A stretch of 64,000 nucleotides of DNA from Acholeplasmatales bacterium (GTDB lineage: Bacteria > Bacillota_I > Bacilli_A > Acholeplasmatales > Acholeplasmataceae). The notes under the pieces were generated by a model. It did not search any database and was not told the DNA's origin. It worked only from the letters and a program-made list of their open reading frames with translations. Made by a program: the position numbers and the translations under genes. Below, piece by piece: positions 1 to 8,881 of this stretch (position 1 is the stretch's first letter; every line of letters begins with the position of its first letter). Location: NCBI GenBank assembly GCA_031284585.1, contig JAITXT010000028.1:1-64000 (forward strand), read 5' to 3'.

Positions 1-123
1 GATCATACAGTTATGACAGTTGAACTAATTCATCCAATCGCAATTGAAAAGGGAACTAAATTCTCTATTCGTGAAGGCGGAAGAACTGTTGGTGCTGGTT
101 CTGTTACTAACATTGTTGAGTAA
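1..123 (+). CDS. tuf: Elongation factor Tu, C-terminal end (partial)
   Basis: The window opens inside this gene, in frame 1. The 40 visible residues, beginning [20 protein letters not shown] and ending in TNIVE before TAA, match the last beta-barrel (domain III) of EF-Tu, including the [13 protein letters not shown] segment. EF-Tu carries aminoacyl-tRNA to the ribosome as a GTP complex in the cytoplasm. The GTPase domain lies upstream of the window. A strong hairpin terminator follows the stop, so tuf is probably the last gene of its (usually str) operon. Identity is secure although only the tail is present. Confidence 0.96.
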   Translation, partial: DHTVMTVELIHPIAIEKGTKFSIREGGRTVGAGSVTNIVE

Positions 124-148
124 ATCTAATTAAGATTTATATAAAGAT

Positions 149-178
149 GACAGGAAGAATTTTCTTTCTGTCTTTTTT
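149..178 (+). terminator. Rho-independent terminator after tuf
   Basis: GACAGGAAG (149-157) pairs with CTTTCTGTC (164-172) in a 9-bp stem with one G-T pair and a 6-nt loop. A run of six T follows. It lies 26 nt after the tuf stop and ends just before the hslO ribosome-binding region. Confidence 0.85.
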
Positions 179-195
179 ATTAGAAGAAGAGGAAT

Positions 196-1101
196 ATGGA
201 AAATATAAAAGAAAACAATAATAATAATAAATCAGAAGTATTAATAGCTACTCTTTATGATGATAGCTTTAGGATTTATATTGCTAATACGACTAATCTC
301 GTTTTAAAAGCCACTAAAATTCATAAAACAATTAAAACTTCATCGGCAGCACTCGGAAGACTTCTTACTGTAACAGGCCTTATGGGACTTATGTTAAAAC
401 AGGATGAAATCATTAATTGTAAGATTAATGGTGATGGAGAAATTAAATATATATTAGGGGTTGCGGATGCAAATGGAAATGTTAAAGGAGAAATCTCTAA
501 TCCTAATTCGTATATAGTATGCAAAGATAAATTAAATAAACTAAATGTTAGTGAAGCAATTGGAAATGGAACTTTAACTGTGATTAAAGATTTTCATTTG
601 AAAGAACCATTTATATCTAGCATTCCTTTAATTAGTGGAGAAATTGCTGAGGACTTTGCGGAATATTTTTTAACTAGTGAGCAAGTTCCTTCCTCAGTTT
701 CTACAGGCGTATTAGTTTCTAAAAAAGTGATTAATGCAGGAGGGTTTATAATTCAAGTATTACCTAATTGTGATAATGTTCTAATTGATGTAATTGAGAA
801 TAAATTAAAAAGTTTAAAACCATTTACAACTTTACTTTCTGAAAATTTTTCACTTGAAGATATTATAGCAGCGATTAGTGATAATAATTACAAGATTTAT
901 GAAAAAAGATATTTACAATATCATTGTGACTGTAGTAAAACAAGATTTAAAAAGATACTTGGAAGACTAGATGTTAATTCTTTAAAAGAATTATCGCTTG
1001 ATGAGGTAACAGAAATTAATTGTCATTTTTGTCAGAAAAAATATAAGTTTTCAAGAGATACAATTTTAAAAATTATTTCTGATAAAGAAATCAAAAAATA
1101 A
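196..1101 (+). CDS. hslO: Hsp33 redox-regulated holdase chaperone
   Basis: 301 residues, close to the usual Hsp33 length. Hsp33 is a cytoplasmic chaperone switched on by oxidation: four cysteines release zinc and form disulfides, and the linker unfolds to hold unfolding clients. The zinc motif is intact near the C-terminus as CxC (C244, C246) and CxxC (C276, C279), with 29 residues between, which fits the family pattern. The N-terminal core holds the conserved segment TSSAALGRLLTVTGLMG. The ATG at 196 has a GAGG-type ribosome site just upstream. It stands alone between the tuf terminator and a bidirectional hairpin. The N-terminus is asparagine-rich, unlike most homologues. Confidence 0.95.
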   Translation: MENIKENNNNNKSEVLIATLYDDSFRIYIANTTNLVLKATKIHKTIKTSSAALGRLLTVTGLMGLMLKQDEIINCKINGDGEIKYILGVADANGNVKGEISNPNSYIVCKDKLNKLNVSEAIGNGTLTVIKDFHLKEPFISSIPLISGEIAEDFAEYFLTSEQVPSSVSTGVLVSKKVINAGGFIIQVLPNCDNVLIDVIENKLKSLKPFTTLLSENFSLEDIIAAISDNNYKIYEKRYLQYHCDCSKTRFKKILGRLDVNSLKELSLDEVTEINCHFCQKKYKFSRDTILKIISDKEIKK

Positions 1102-1213
1102 CAGTTAATTAAAGAAGAATTTATAAAATTATCGTATAATATTGCTATATTTCTATACTACGTATTCTAATATATTTAAATGGTTTATTAAATCTAGACA
1201 AAGATTTAAAATT

Positions 1214-1258
1214 AGAAAGGGAGAAAGATTAAAGGGGATAGTCTTTCTCTTTTCTTTA
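1214..1258. terminator. Bidirectional terminator between hslO and the ABC permease gene
   Basis: GAGAAAGA (1221-1228) pairs with TCTTTCTC (1242-1249) and the stem extends outward through G-T and A-T pairs. A T-rich run follows on the plus strand, and the A-rich flank at 1207-1218 supplies U residues for minus-strand transcripts. It sits between convergent genes, as expected for a shared terminator. Confidence 0.65.
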
Positions 1259-1264
1259 TCTAAA

Positions 1265-3553
1265 TTACTCCATTTTTTGAACTTCTACCATGTTCAAGTT
1301 TTTTACTTTTTTATAAAATGAATAATTATTAATTACAATTACTAGTATAAAGATACCAGCAGCTAGAACTATATCAAGAAAATTTAATTTGATAGCCATA
1401 TCAAATCCTTCTCCCATAGTACTATTTGAAACTTCTGCTATGAATAATCCAACTGGTATTCCTAAGATAAAACCAATTGTTGATAAAAATAAATTCTGAA
1501 TTAAAATGATATTACTTATAAAAGATGACTGAAAGCCAATAGTTTTTAGTGTCGCAATGTCTTGAAACATTTCTAAATACGAAAGTGTCCCAAGATTAAA
1601 TAAAACTATTATACTTAAGGCTATTGATGCTATAATAAGTAAATAGATTAAAATATTAAATGATTCTAGCATATCATCAAAGAACTTCATATCATCACTT
1701 GTCTTTAAAATGCTTTGAACTCCATCAATTTCAGTGAATGAATCAGAATACAAACTTGAAACTACATAACTAGGTGTTGGTTCGTAACCAAGGCTTTGAA
1801 AGTATTCTTTTGACATAATAATTCCTTGACTTGTTGGATCTCTAAGTATTTGAACTATTTTATCTTGATGAAAGACTTCTTCTCCCAAAATATGCCAAGT
1901 AATGGTATCTCCAATATCAACGGAAAGGACACTTTTTAATTTATAGGTTATGGCAATTCCTGAATTACTTACTTGAACTGGTTGGAAATTAGAATCTACA
2001 TAGGAAAGAAGTGGATTATTTGGATCGCTTATTCTTAAATTTCCAACATATTTATTAGTGTCACTTAATACTTCAACTCCTTTATCTATAACTGCATATC
2101 CATCAGTAAGTGATATGATATTATCTATTTTTTTACTATTTAAATTATCAATTATGGAAATTTTAGTCTTATATAGATAGAGTTTATCGTATCTAAGGCT
2201 CTTAAAGGCTTGCATAGACGTAAAGAATGTCAAGGCGCAAATAAGGATACCTGTAGTTCCTATTGAGCCAAAAATAGACATTATAGTCTTTAGAGCATTC
2301 CTTCTTATATCTCGCAAATTCCATTTAATTGAAAAAGGAACTTTATTTAATGATAAAAGATGTTTATTAGAGAATTTTTTGGAATTAAAACTCTTAAGAC
2401 CATCTACACAAGGCATCATAACAATCTTTCTAGTAGATAGTAAGACAGTTACAATTGTTAATATAATAATTGTAAGGGCAATAAAAATAAAAGAATTATC
2501 ACGATATGGAATCCAATTTGGAATAGTATAAAAAAGGCTCATTGATGGATAAAATAGATATGGGATTGTAACAGGTCCTAAGATATAAGAAAGTACTACA
2601 GCAATAGCAGATATTAAAAATCCATATATTCCATAATGGATGAATAAAGTTTTATTTCTAAAACCTATGGCTTTTAGAGTTGCTATTCCAACTTTTTCCT
2701 TGTTAATTATCCTCTTCATAGTTGTCATAACTATTAATAGTGATATTATTAGGAATATTGGGGGTAGCATTAAAGCAAGTGATTTATGTTGGGAGATTTC
2801 TAGTGACATAGTCTTGTAACTCGCAAGATTCTCTCTTTCTAGAAACATTGTATATTTTCCATCAAGTGCTATTCCTACTTTTTTCTCTACTTCCTTAAAA
2901 TTATTTGTATTTGTTTTGATTAATAATTGATTATAAATCATTGGGGAAATGAAAAAATTAGATTTAGAAAAAGTATTAGTTGAGATAAATGCATAACCTT
3001 TTAGAGCAAAATTACTTGTCATGGAGTCATTATCACGGTAAACATATTCAGGACTTAAAATAAGAGCTACTACCTGTTTTTTTAAACTTATTTCTTGGTA
3101 GCAAAAAGTTATAATATCTCCTAATTTAATATTACTGGCAAGGGCAAAACGGTAATCTAAATATACTCCGTCTATTTCGTTACCATAATCTATTCCTTCA
3201 ATTAGATACATCTTTGAAATAGTATTTTCTTCAATAATATATAAATCTATATCAGGATTTATATCGTTTTCAAGAGTAGTTTTTAAATACAATCTTCTTG
3301 ATGCTTCTTTGATTTCGGTTAGGTTTTTAATTTTATCAAAATTAGTTTCACTTATAGGAGTATTAGTATATACTAAGGAATCTAGGAAATTTGTATCTTC
3401 ATAAAATTTATTTACTTCTTTTTCGATTCCTAAATATTCAGAACTAATCCCAGTATATACATAAAAACTAATAAATATCAAGATAAAAATTGAAAAAAAT
3501 TGGAATAAGTTTCTTTTAAAATCTCTAAGTGTTTTTTTAAGTAAGATCACCAT
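1265..3553 (-). CDS. ABC transporter permease, FtsX/MacB-like, two FtsX domains
   Basis: 762 residues. A first membrane helix lies at about residues 14-36, followed by a large extracytoplasmic domain. Three helices sit at about 255-375, then a second long external domain, then three more helices at about 630-760. This TM-external-3TM repeat is the layout of large FtsX-type permeases of the MacB/Lol superfamily, which are usually mechanotransmitting exporters or lipoprotein/peptide handling systems rather than channels. The segment TLKAIGFRNKTL recurs as TLKTIGFQSSF in the second half, the typical FtsX cytoplasmic loop. Its start overlaps the stop of the ATPase gene by 7 nt, so the two are one operon and one complex. 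Substrate unknown; antimicrobial peptide resistance systems have this form. Confidence 0.88.
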   Translation of the reverse strand: MVILLKKTLRDFKRNLFQFFSIFILIFISFYVYTGISSEYLGIEKEVNKFYEDTNFLDSLVYTNTPISETNFDKIKNLTEIKEASRRLYLKTTLENDINPDIDLYIIEENTISKMYLIEGIDYGNEIDGVYLDYRFALASNIKLGDIITFCYQEISLKKQVVALILSPEYVYRDNDSMTSNFALKGYAFISTNTFSKSNFFISPMIYNQLLIKTNTNNFKEVEKKVGIALDGKYTMFLERENLASYKTMSLEISQHKSLALMLPPIFLIISLLIVMTTMKRIINKEKVGIATLKAIGFRNKTLFIHYGIYGFLISAIAVVLSYILGPVTIPYLFYPSMSLFYTIPNWIPYRDNSFIFIALTIIILTIVTVLLSTRKIVMMPCVDGLKSFNSKKFSNKHLLSLNKVPFSIKWNLRDIRRNALKTIMSIFGSIGTTGILICALTFFTSMQAFKSLRYDKLYLYKTKISIIDNLNSKKIDNIISLTDGYAVIDKGVEVLSDTNKYVGNLRISDPNNPLLSYVDSNFQPVQVSNSGIAITYKLKSVLSVDIGDTITWHILGEEVFHQDKIVQILRDPTSQGIIMSKEYFQSLGYEPTPSYVVSSLYSDSFTEIDGVQSILKTSDDMKFFDDMLESFNILIYLLIIASIALSIIVLFNLGTLSYLEMFQDIATLKTIGFQSSFISNIILIQNLFLSTIGFILGIPVGLFIAEVSNSTMGEGFDMAIKLNFLDIVLAAGIFILVIVINNYSFYKKVKNLNMVEVQKME

Positions 3554-4245
3554 AGAACCTCTTCGACTTCTTTAATATGCTCGTTTATTACAATGTTTTC
3601 TACTTTTCCATTTTTAACATAAATAATTTTATCAGCTATTTCTTTAATTAAGAGATTATGAGTTACTATAACTACTATATGTCCTTTTTTAGTTAATCCT
3701 TTTAGTATTTTTAGGATTTCAACTCCTGTCTTTGTATCTAGTGCACCTGTTGGTTCATCGGATAGAATAAGAAGTGGTTCTTTGATTAATGCTCTAGCTA
3801 TTGAGGTTCTTTGTTGTTCACCTCCACTTAAGTCTTTGGGAAATCTATTTTTTAAATTAGTTAACATAGTTTGCTCAATTACTTTATTGGTATCATACTT
3901 AGTATTAGAAATACTATTTACAATATCTATGTTTTCATAGATAGTTAAATTTTGAATTAGATTGTAAAATTGGAAGATAAAACCAATATTTTTTGCTCTA
4001 TATTTTGTTAACTCTTTTTCATTTAATTTTGTTATATCAGAATCTTTAAAAAAGAAACTTCCAGATGTCGGTTTATCAAGACCTCCAAGGATGTTTAGAA
4101 TTGTTGATTTACCTGCTCCACTGGCACCAAGTATTACTACTAGTTCATTTTCTTCAATGCTAAAATTTATATTTTCAAGTACTTTAGTCTGGTTTGATTT
4201 AGTTCCATAAACTTTACAAATATCTTTAAACTCGATAACTTTCAT
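3547..4245 (-). CDS. ABC transporter ATP-binding protein, MacB/LolD family
   Basis: 232 residues, the normal length for a stand-alone MacB/LolD-type ATPase. Walker A is GASGAGKS at residues 40-47, the signature is LSGGEQQR, Walker B is LLILSDEPTG, and an ITHN-like switch histidine is present as VTHN. The protein energises the FtsX-type permease encoded next, with which it overlaps. The start is preceded by GAGAGGG on the minus strand and an extended -10 promoter (TGCTATAAT) lies 27 nt further up, so this is the first gene of a two-gene operon. Confidence 0.93.
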   Translation of the reverse strand: MKVIEFKDICKVYGTKSNQTKVLENINFSIEENELVVILGASGAGKSTILNILGGLDKPTSGSFFFKDSDITKLNEKELTKYRAKNIGFIFQFYNLIQNLTIYENIDIVNSISNTKYDTNKVIEQTMLTNLKNRFPKDLSGGEQQRTSIARALIKEPLLILSDEPTGALDTKTGVEILKILKGLTKKGHIVVIVTHNLLIKEIADKIIYVKNGKVENIVINEHIKEVEEVLW

Positions 4246-4270
4246 CTTTATTACCCTCTCTTCAGGTATT

Positions 4271-4279
4271 ATTATAGCA
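4271..4279 (-). promoter_or_regulatory. Extended -10 promoter of the ABC exporter operon
   Basis: Read on the minus strand this is TGCTATAAT, a perfect TGnTATAAT element. No good -35 is present, which is usual for extended -10 promoters. It lies about 25 nt before the ATPase start codon. Confidence 0.6.
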
Positions 4280-4384
4280 AAAAAAGTTTAGTTCTTTGCT
4301 AATTTATACTTTTTATAAATAGGAATATAGATAGATATTTTATTTAAAGCGTTATTTATAATTATTTTAAATAGTTTATATTTT

Positions 4385-5197
4385 TTATGAATGAAGTTTA
4401 TAGTAGTGATCAAGAATTCCGTAGACAGGAATTCCTATGAAAAGTATCCATACGATGTCCCAAAGGTTTAAAAAATATCCTAGAACAAAGAACGTGATAC
4501 TAACAAAGATAGTATTATAAATATTAATATTACTTCTTGTTTTCTTGTTAGATATAGTTAGAAGTAAAGGGGTTAAGAAAAATACGAGCAAAGTAATTAA
4601 AAAATCATAGGCTAATAAAGAAATTATAAAATAAATTAAAATATTTGATATTGTTAAAAATATAAGATAATATCTTGGTGGATTAGATTTAAAATAATTA
4701 GTAATTTCTTTATTTCTCGTGATTAATAGAACAATTAAGCTTAGAATTAATAAAATAAATAGAATTAAAAAAGAAGAAAATACAAAATATAAAACTAAAT
4801 TTAAAATAGTAAATGTAATTTCTAAAAGAAAGAGTTTAAGATTCTTAAAAAATATAATTGGAGTTATAGTAGGTATCAAAGTAAGTAACATGAAACTTAT
4901 TTGATAATTTCTAGTCATAAAACCGGTTAAATAAAAAGCAAAAAAGGATATTAAAACAGTTAAGCAAAATAACTTTATTTTTTTCTTTAGAGTAATAAGG
5001 ATTATTGATCCTAAAGGAAGAGTTAAAGTGATCCACGGAATGACAAGTGATTTAAATAGAAATCCTAAAAGAATTCCTGATATAATACTAAAAGCGGTAA
5101 TAATTTCAAATAATAAAAATTTTGAATAAGTTTTATTCTCTTTATCTGAATATTCTTCTATATTATTATTGGAATCACTATTTCTTATTTTTTTCAT
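4385..5197 (-). CDS. Unknown polytopic membrane protein
   Basis: 270 residues. A polar, Asn/Glu-rich cytoplasmic head (1-25) is followed by about eight hydrophobic segments spread to residue 265. The C-terminal part (LWDIVWILFIGIPVYGILDHYY) resembles the short two-helix module often found at the end of small Firmicute membrane sensors and PspC-like proteins, but this is not enough to name a family. No catalytic motif is visible. The start is fixed by GAGGATAAAATG on the minus strand, with an extended -10 (TGATATAAT) just upstream. It is a single-gene unit upstream of the ABC exporter operon and in the same direction; a link between them is possible but not shown. Confidence 0.7.
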   Translation of the reverse strand: MKKIRNSDSNNNIEEYSDKENKTYSKFLLFEIITAFSIISGILLGFLFKSLVIPWITLTLPLGSIILITLKKKIKLFCLTVLISFFAFYLTGFMTRNYQISFMLLTLIPTITPIIFFKNLKLFLLEITFTILNLVLYFVFSSFLILFILLILSLIVLLITRNKEITNYFKSNPPRYYLIFLTISNILIYFIISLLAYDFLITLLVFFLTPLLLTISNKKTRSNINIYNTIFVSITFFVLGYFLNLWDIVWILFIGIPVYGILDHYYKLHS

Positions 5198-5212
5198 TTT
5201 ATCCTCAGTTAA

Positions 5213-5221
5213 ATTATATCA
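5213..5221 (-). promoter_or_regulatory. Extended -10 promoter of the 4385-5197 membrane protein gene
   Basis: On the minus strand this reads TGATATAAT, a perfect TGnTATAAT. It is 16 nt from the start codon, so the 5' leader would be only about 10 nt and would just contain the GAGG ribosome site. Confidence 0.5.
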
Positions 5222-5344
5222 TTTATTTGAATAATAGTTTTATTGAAACTATTTTATTTAGCTAAATATTACATAAAATCGCGTTGAAATTTAGGACAAT
5301 TAAAATTTATTTATAAATATTATCATGTTTTTACCTTTAAGGAG

Positions 5345-5350
5345 TATAAT
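5345..5350 (+). promoter_or_regulatory. -10 element of the ATP-grasp/tatD/htrA operon
   Basis: A perfect TATAAT lies 25 nt before the start of the ATP-grasp gene, and a strong AGGGGG ribosome site lies between them. No convincing -35 is seen, so the promoter is only partly supported. Confidence 0.45.
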
Positions 5351-5374
5351 TTAAAGATAAATAGGGGGTCTTAA

Positions 5375-6568
5375 ATGATTTTTGTATTTATATCACCAAA
5401 TTTTCCAGATAATTATTATAATTTTGTAGTATCTTTAAAAGAAAGAGGAGTTAAAGTGATCGGTATCGGAGATACTAGTTTTCTAAACCTTAGAGAAGAA
5501 CTAAAAGCTTCACTAGAAGAATACGTTCAAACTGATTTGAATAACTATCTTTATGTTAAAAATACTATTGATTATATTTACAAGAAATATGGATTTATTG
5601 ATTTTATCGAATCTAATAATGAGTATTGGTTAGAACTAGATGCTAAATTAAGAACTCAATTCAACGTATCTAGTGGTTTAAAAATAGATGAATTAGAAAA
5701 AATAAAAAGAAAATCTAGAATGAAAGAATGTTTTTTAAATGCAAATATTAAAGTACCTCGTTATATTTTGCCAAGAGATTTAGATGCAGCAATCCAATTT
5801 GTTAACGAAGTTGGTTTCCCTGTTTTTGTAAAACCAGATATTGGTGTTGGAGCTCAAGATAGTCATTCTATTAAAAATCATAGAGAATTAGAACTATTTT
5901 TTATTGGGAATCCTTATCCAAATCGGTTTATTATGGAAGAGTTTGTAGATGGGGATTTAATAAGTTTCGATGGGATTGCAGATAATGAATCTAACGCCTT
6001 ATTTTGTATTAAAGAATGTTTTAAGTACCCAGGAGAAAGAGTAATAAATGAAGATTTAGATGATAGTTATTATTCAGATCCTTTTCTTGACACTGATTTT
6101 GTAGAAATAGGAAAGAGAATTATTAAATCTTTTAATGTAAAAAAAAGATATTTTCATATTGAGTTATTTGTCCTAAAGAAAGATAAAGAGGGTTTAGGGA
6201 AGAAAAAAGATATCATTGGTTTAGAGGTAAACATGCGTTCTCCAGGTGGAAATACGGTTCTACTAATAAACAAAGCATCTGGTGTTTCAACATATGACTT
6301 ATATGCCGATATTATAACTACTAATACTTGTAGTATTGATTCAAACAGAAAGAAATGCTATGCTATTTCTAGTAGTAGAAAAGATCATTATAATTATATT
6401 AATTCAGTAGAAGATATTTTCTCAAAATATGAGGAAAATATATTTTCTTATGGAACATATCCAAAAGAGATTTCAAAAATGATGGGAGATACTTATTTTT
6501 ATGCATCTTTTGAAACTTTAAAAGATCTCAATGAATTTGATGAATTTGTTAGGAAAAAAGTTAAATGA
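5375..6568 (+). CDS. ATP-grasp ligase, carbamoyl-phosphate-synthase-like
   Basis: 397 residues. The N-terminal third forms a Rossmann-like pre-ATP-grasp domain. The ATP-grasp fold follows, with KIKRKSRMKECFLNANIKVP near residue 110, the lysine-bearing strand FPVFVKPDIGVGAQ (about 148-161), the hinge IMEEFVDGDLISFDG and the metal-binding LEVNMRSPGGN (about 288-298). Such enzymes join a carboxylate to an amine or thiol via an acyl-phosphate. Substrates cannot be read from the sequence; homologues act in dipeptide, amino-acid or natural-product ligations. The stop overlaps the next start (ATGA), placing it first in a five-gene coupled operon. Confidence 0.82.
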   Translation: MIFVFISPNFPDNYYNFVVSLKERGVKVIGIGDTSFLNLREELKASLEEYVQTDLNNYLYVKNTIDYIYKKYGFIDFIESNNEYWLELDAKLRTQFNVSSGLKIDELEKIKRKSRMKECFLNANIKVPRYILPRDLDAAIQFVNEVGFPVFVKPDIGVGAQDSHSIKNHRELELFFIGNPYPNRFIMEEFVDGDLISFDGIADNESNALFCIKECFKYPGERVINEDLDDSYYSDPFLDTDFVEIGKRIIKSFNVKKRYFHIELFVLKKDKEGLGKKKDIIGLEVNMRSPGGNTVLLINKASGVSTYDLYADIITTNTCSIDSNRKKCYAISSSRKDHYNYINSVEDIFSKYEENIFSYGTYPKEISKMMGDTYFYASFETLKDLNEFDEFVRKKVK

Positions 6569-7320
6569 TTGATACTCATTCGCATATCTATGAAAGTTAT
6601 TATAAAAATAGAGTGGATGATGTTATTAAAGATGCTCTAGATGATAAGGTTAAGTATATTATTTGTTGTGGGGTTGATAAAGAAACTTCTTATGAATCTT
6701 TTCATTTAGCAGAAAAATATAATGAAGTTTTTTTTAGTGGAGGAATTTTTCCAACTGAAAGTTTTGATAATGATTATTCTTTTCTAGACGAATTAATAAA
6801 ATCAAAAAAAATGGTAGCAATCGGAGAATGTGGGATTGATTTACATTATGAAAATTCTAATTTAGAAGATCAAAAAAATAGGTTTGAGACTCAGATTAAA
6901 TATGCAATTTCTCATGATTTACCTGTAATAATTCATTCTAGAGATGCATTTAATGAAACCTATGAGATTATTAAAAAATATAAAGGAAAACTTCGAGGTG
7001 TAATTCATTGTTTTTCTTATGGATTTCAAGAGTTAAGCAAGTTTTTAGAACTTGGTTTATATATAGGTATTGATGGACCAATAACCTATAAAAATAATGA
7101 CAAATTAAGAGAAATTATTAAAAAAATACCATTAAATAGACTACTCTTAGAGACTGATTCACCTTATTTAACTCCTGTTCCATACCGTAAACTTATGAAC
7201 GAGACGAAATATATTAAAAATATCTATTTGTATGTATCTATTGCTTTAAGTGTTGATTTTAATAATTTTGTTGATATAATTAGACGTAATGCTTTGGCAT
7301 TATTTAGTAAAATTAAGTGA
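6565..7320 (+). CDS. tatD: TatD-family metal-dependent DNase
   Basis: 251 residues, the standard TatD/YcfH size. The amidohydrolase TIM-barrel metal ligands are visible: DTHSH at residues 3-7, the glutamate in AIGECGID, histidine in IIHSRDA, histidine in VIHCFSYG, and the aspartate in LLETDSPYL. TatD proteins are cytoplasmic Mg-dependent 3'-5' exonucleases linked to DNA repair and RNA turnover. The 4-nt ATGA overlap with the ATP-grasp gene indicates coupled translation. Confidence 0.92.
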   Translation: MIDTHSHIYESYYKNRVDDVIKDALDDKVKYIICCGVDKETSYESFHLAEKYNEVFFSGGIFPTESFDNDYSFLDELIKSKKMVAIGECGIDLHYENSNLEDQKNRFETQIKYAISHDLPVIIHSRDAFNETYEIIKKYKGKLRGVIHCFSYGFQELSKFLELGLYIGIDGPITYKNNDKLREIIKKIPLNRLLLETDSPYLTPVPYRKLMNETKYIKNIYLYVSIALSVDFNNFVDIIRRNALALFSKIK

Positions 7321-7327
7321 GGTTATC

Positions 7328-8419
7328 ATGAAAAAAGTATTAAGATTTATTATTTGTTTCGTTCTCCTTATTACAATTATTTCTTGTAAAAAGGTAGATG
7401 GTTTAGAGGAATATACCCCTTATGTAAGCACTAGTGAAAGTGAGAGTTATTTTATAGATTTAGTAAGTGAATTATCTCTTTCAACGGTTGCTGTAAAAAC
7501 AAGTTCTGGTCATGGATCAGGGATTGTTTTTAGAAAAGAAAGTATTAATAACAATTTGTTTCAGTATTCGGTTATAACTAATAGTCATGTCATCAAGAAT
7601 GCTTCTAATATTTCAATTTATTATTCTCCTACTGAAACATATACAGTAATTGATTATGCGGAGAATACATCTTATGATATAGCTATTCTCAGATTTCAAA
7701 CTAATAAAAGCCTTGAATATAAACATGTTCAACAAATAGAAGATAGTATCGGAATTGAATTAGTTCAAGGCCAAACAGTTATTGCAATTGGATCTCCTTA
7801 TTCACTTGAATTATTTAATTTTGTTTCAACTGGCATTCTATCTAAAACTAATCTTACCTATAATGGGATAAAAAATCTATCTTTTATGCATAGTGCAAAT
7901 ATTAATCCTGGTAATAGTGGTGGTCCTTTATTTAATCTAAATGGCGATTTAATTGGGATAAATACTTCTAAAATTCCTTATATTGAATCAGGTGGAGATA
8001 ACATTCCAGCAAGTGCCTTAAGCTACGCGATGAATTTAAATGTTTTTGGTCCTTGGGTTAAAAATTTAAAAGAAAGTGATTACGTTGGAACTGTTAAAAA
8101 ACCAATGTTAGGTGTAACAGTTATGAATATAGATGTTTTTTTAACTGAAGCAGAATCCCTTAATTTAGATCCTCTTCTTATCGCTAATGAAGTTCATGGA
8201 GTGATAGTTGTATATATTGATTCTACGAAAGATGCATATAATAAAGTATTAGTATATGACACGATTACACATATTAATGGACTTTCTATAGCGAATCTAG
8301 AAGACTTTACAAATAAATTGAAAGTACATTTGATATTTGGAAATAGTGTTGAATTAACAATCTCTAGGAAAGTGAGTGGCGTCGATACAGTTATTAAGGT
8401 GAATGTGCTTTTAACATGA
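7328..8419 (+). CDS. HtrA/DegP-like serine protease lipoprotein with PDZ domain
   Basis: 363 residues from the ATG at 7328. An upstream in-frame ATG at 7289 was not chosen because it lies inside tatD and would bury the signal peptide. The N-terminus is a lipoprotein signal with lipobox IISC (Cys20), so the mature protein is anchored outside the membrane. The trypsin-like triad is His87 (TNSHVI), Asp117 (SYDIAIL) and Ser197 (NPGNSGGP). A C-terminal PDZ-like region (about 265-360) includes MLGVTVMNI and DTITHINGLSI. HtrA proteases degrade or refold misfolded envelope proteins. The stop overlaps pncC. Lipid-anchored HtrA is less common than the TM-anchored form. Confidence 0.9.
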   Translation: MKKVLRFIICFVLLITIISCKKVDGLEEYTPYVSTSESESYFIDLVSELSLSTVAVKTSSGHGSGIVFRKESINNNLFQYSVITNSHVIKNASNISIYYSPTETYTVIDYAENTSYDIAILRFQTNKSLEYKHVQQIEDSIGIELVQGQTVIAIGSPYSLELFNFVSTGILSKTNLTYNGIKNLSFMHSANINPGNSGGPLFNLNGDLIGINTSKIPYIESGGDNIPASALSYAMNLNVFGPWVKNLKESDYVGTVKKPMLGVTVMNIDVFLTEAESLNLDPLLIANEVHGVIVVYIDSTKDAYNKVLVYDTITHINGLSIANLEDFTNKLKVHLIFGNSVELTISRKVSGVDTVIKVNVLLT

Positions 8420-8880
8420 ATATAAAAAAAGTTTTAGAATTATTGGTTAAAGAGAAAAAAACAATTGGATTTGCTGAATCGATGACTGGGGGAAGTGCTT
8501 CTGCCGAAATTACTAAACTAGAGGGAGCTTCAAAAGTATTTAAGGGTTCTATTATAACTTATACTAATGAAATCAAAGAAAAGTTTTTAGATGAAGTAAC
8601 TGAGAACGTGATTATTGCTTTTGGTGTTGTTTCGAAAGAAGTAGCTTTAAGAATGGCTAGATCAGTTAGAAAAGCATTAAACGTTGATATAGGAATTTCA
8701 ATTACTGGTTATGCCAGTATCGATAGTTCCATTAAAGAAAGACGTGTTTTTGTGGGTTTCTCGACTGAAAACAATGAAATTGCGTATGAGGTCAAGGTGC
8801 AAAATGAGTCTAGAGTTGAAGTAATTAATTTAACAGTTAATTATATATACACTAAATTAGAGGAGCTTTTAGAATTTTAA
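8416..8880 (+). CDS. pncC: Nicotinamide-nucleotide amidohydrolase (CinA C-terminal domain)
   Basis: 154 residues corresponding only to the C-terminal amidohydrolase domain of CinA, as in E. coli PncC. It hydrolyses NMN to nicotinate mononucleotide for NAD recycling. Family motifs are GFAESMTGGSASAEIT near the N-terminus, GSIITYTNEIKEKFL, GVVSKEVALRMARS and GISITGYAS. The usual GxxGP before the catalytic region reads ITGYAS, a slight departure. ATGA overlap with the HtrA gene. Confidence 0.9.
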   Translation: MNIKKVLELLVKEKKTIGFAESMTGGSASAEITKLEGASKVFKGSIITYTNEIKEKFLDEVTENVIIAFGVVSKEVALRMARSVRKALNVDIGISITGYASIDSSIKERRVFVGFSTENNEIAYEVKVQNESRVEVINLTVNYIYTKLEELLEF

Positions 8881-8881
8881 G

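Noticed and set aside
5233-5257. Perfect 8-bp hairpin AATAGTTT/AAACTATT between divergent genes
   Set aside because: No gene ends there on either strand, so it is not a plain terminator, and I cannot connect it with a riboswitch or attenuator.
7289-7327. Upstream ATG for the HtrA-like lipoprotein
   Set aside because: It lies inside tatD and would put 13 residues before the lipoprotein signal peptide, which must be at the N-terminus.
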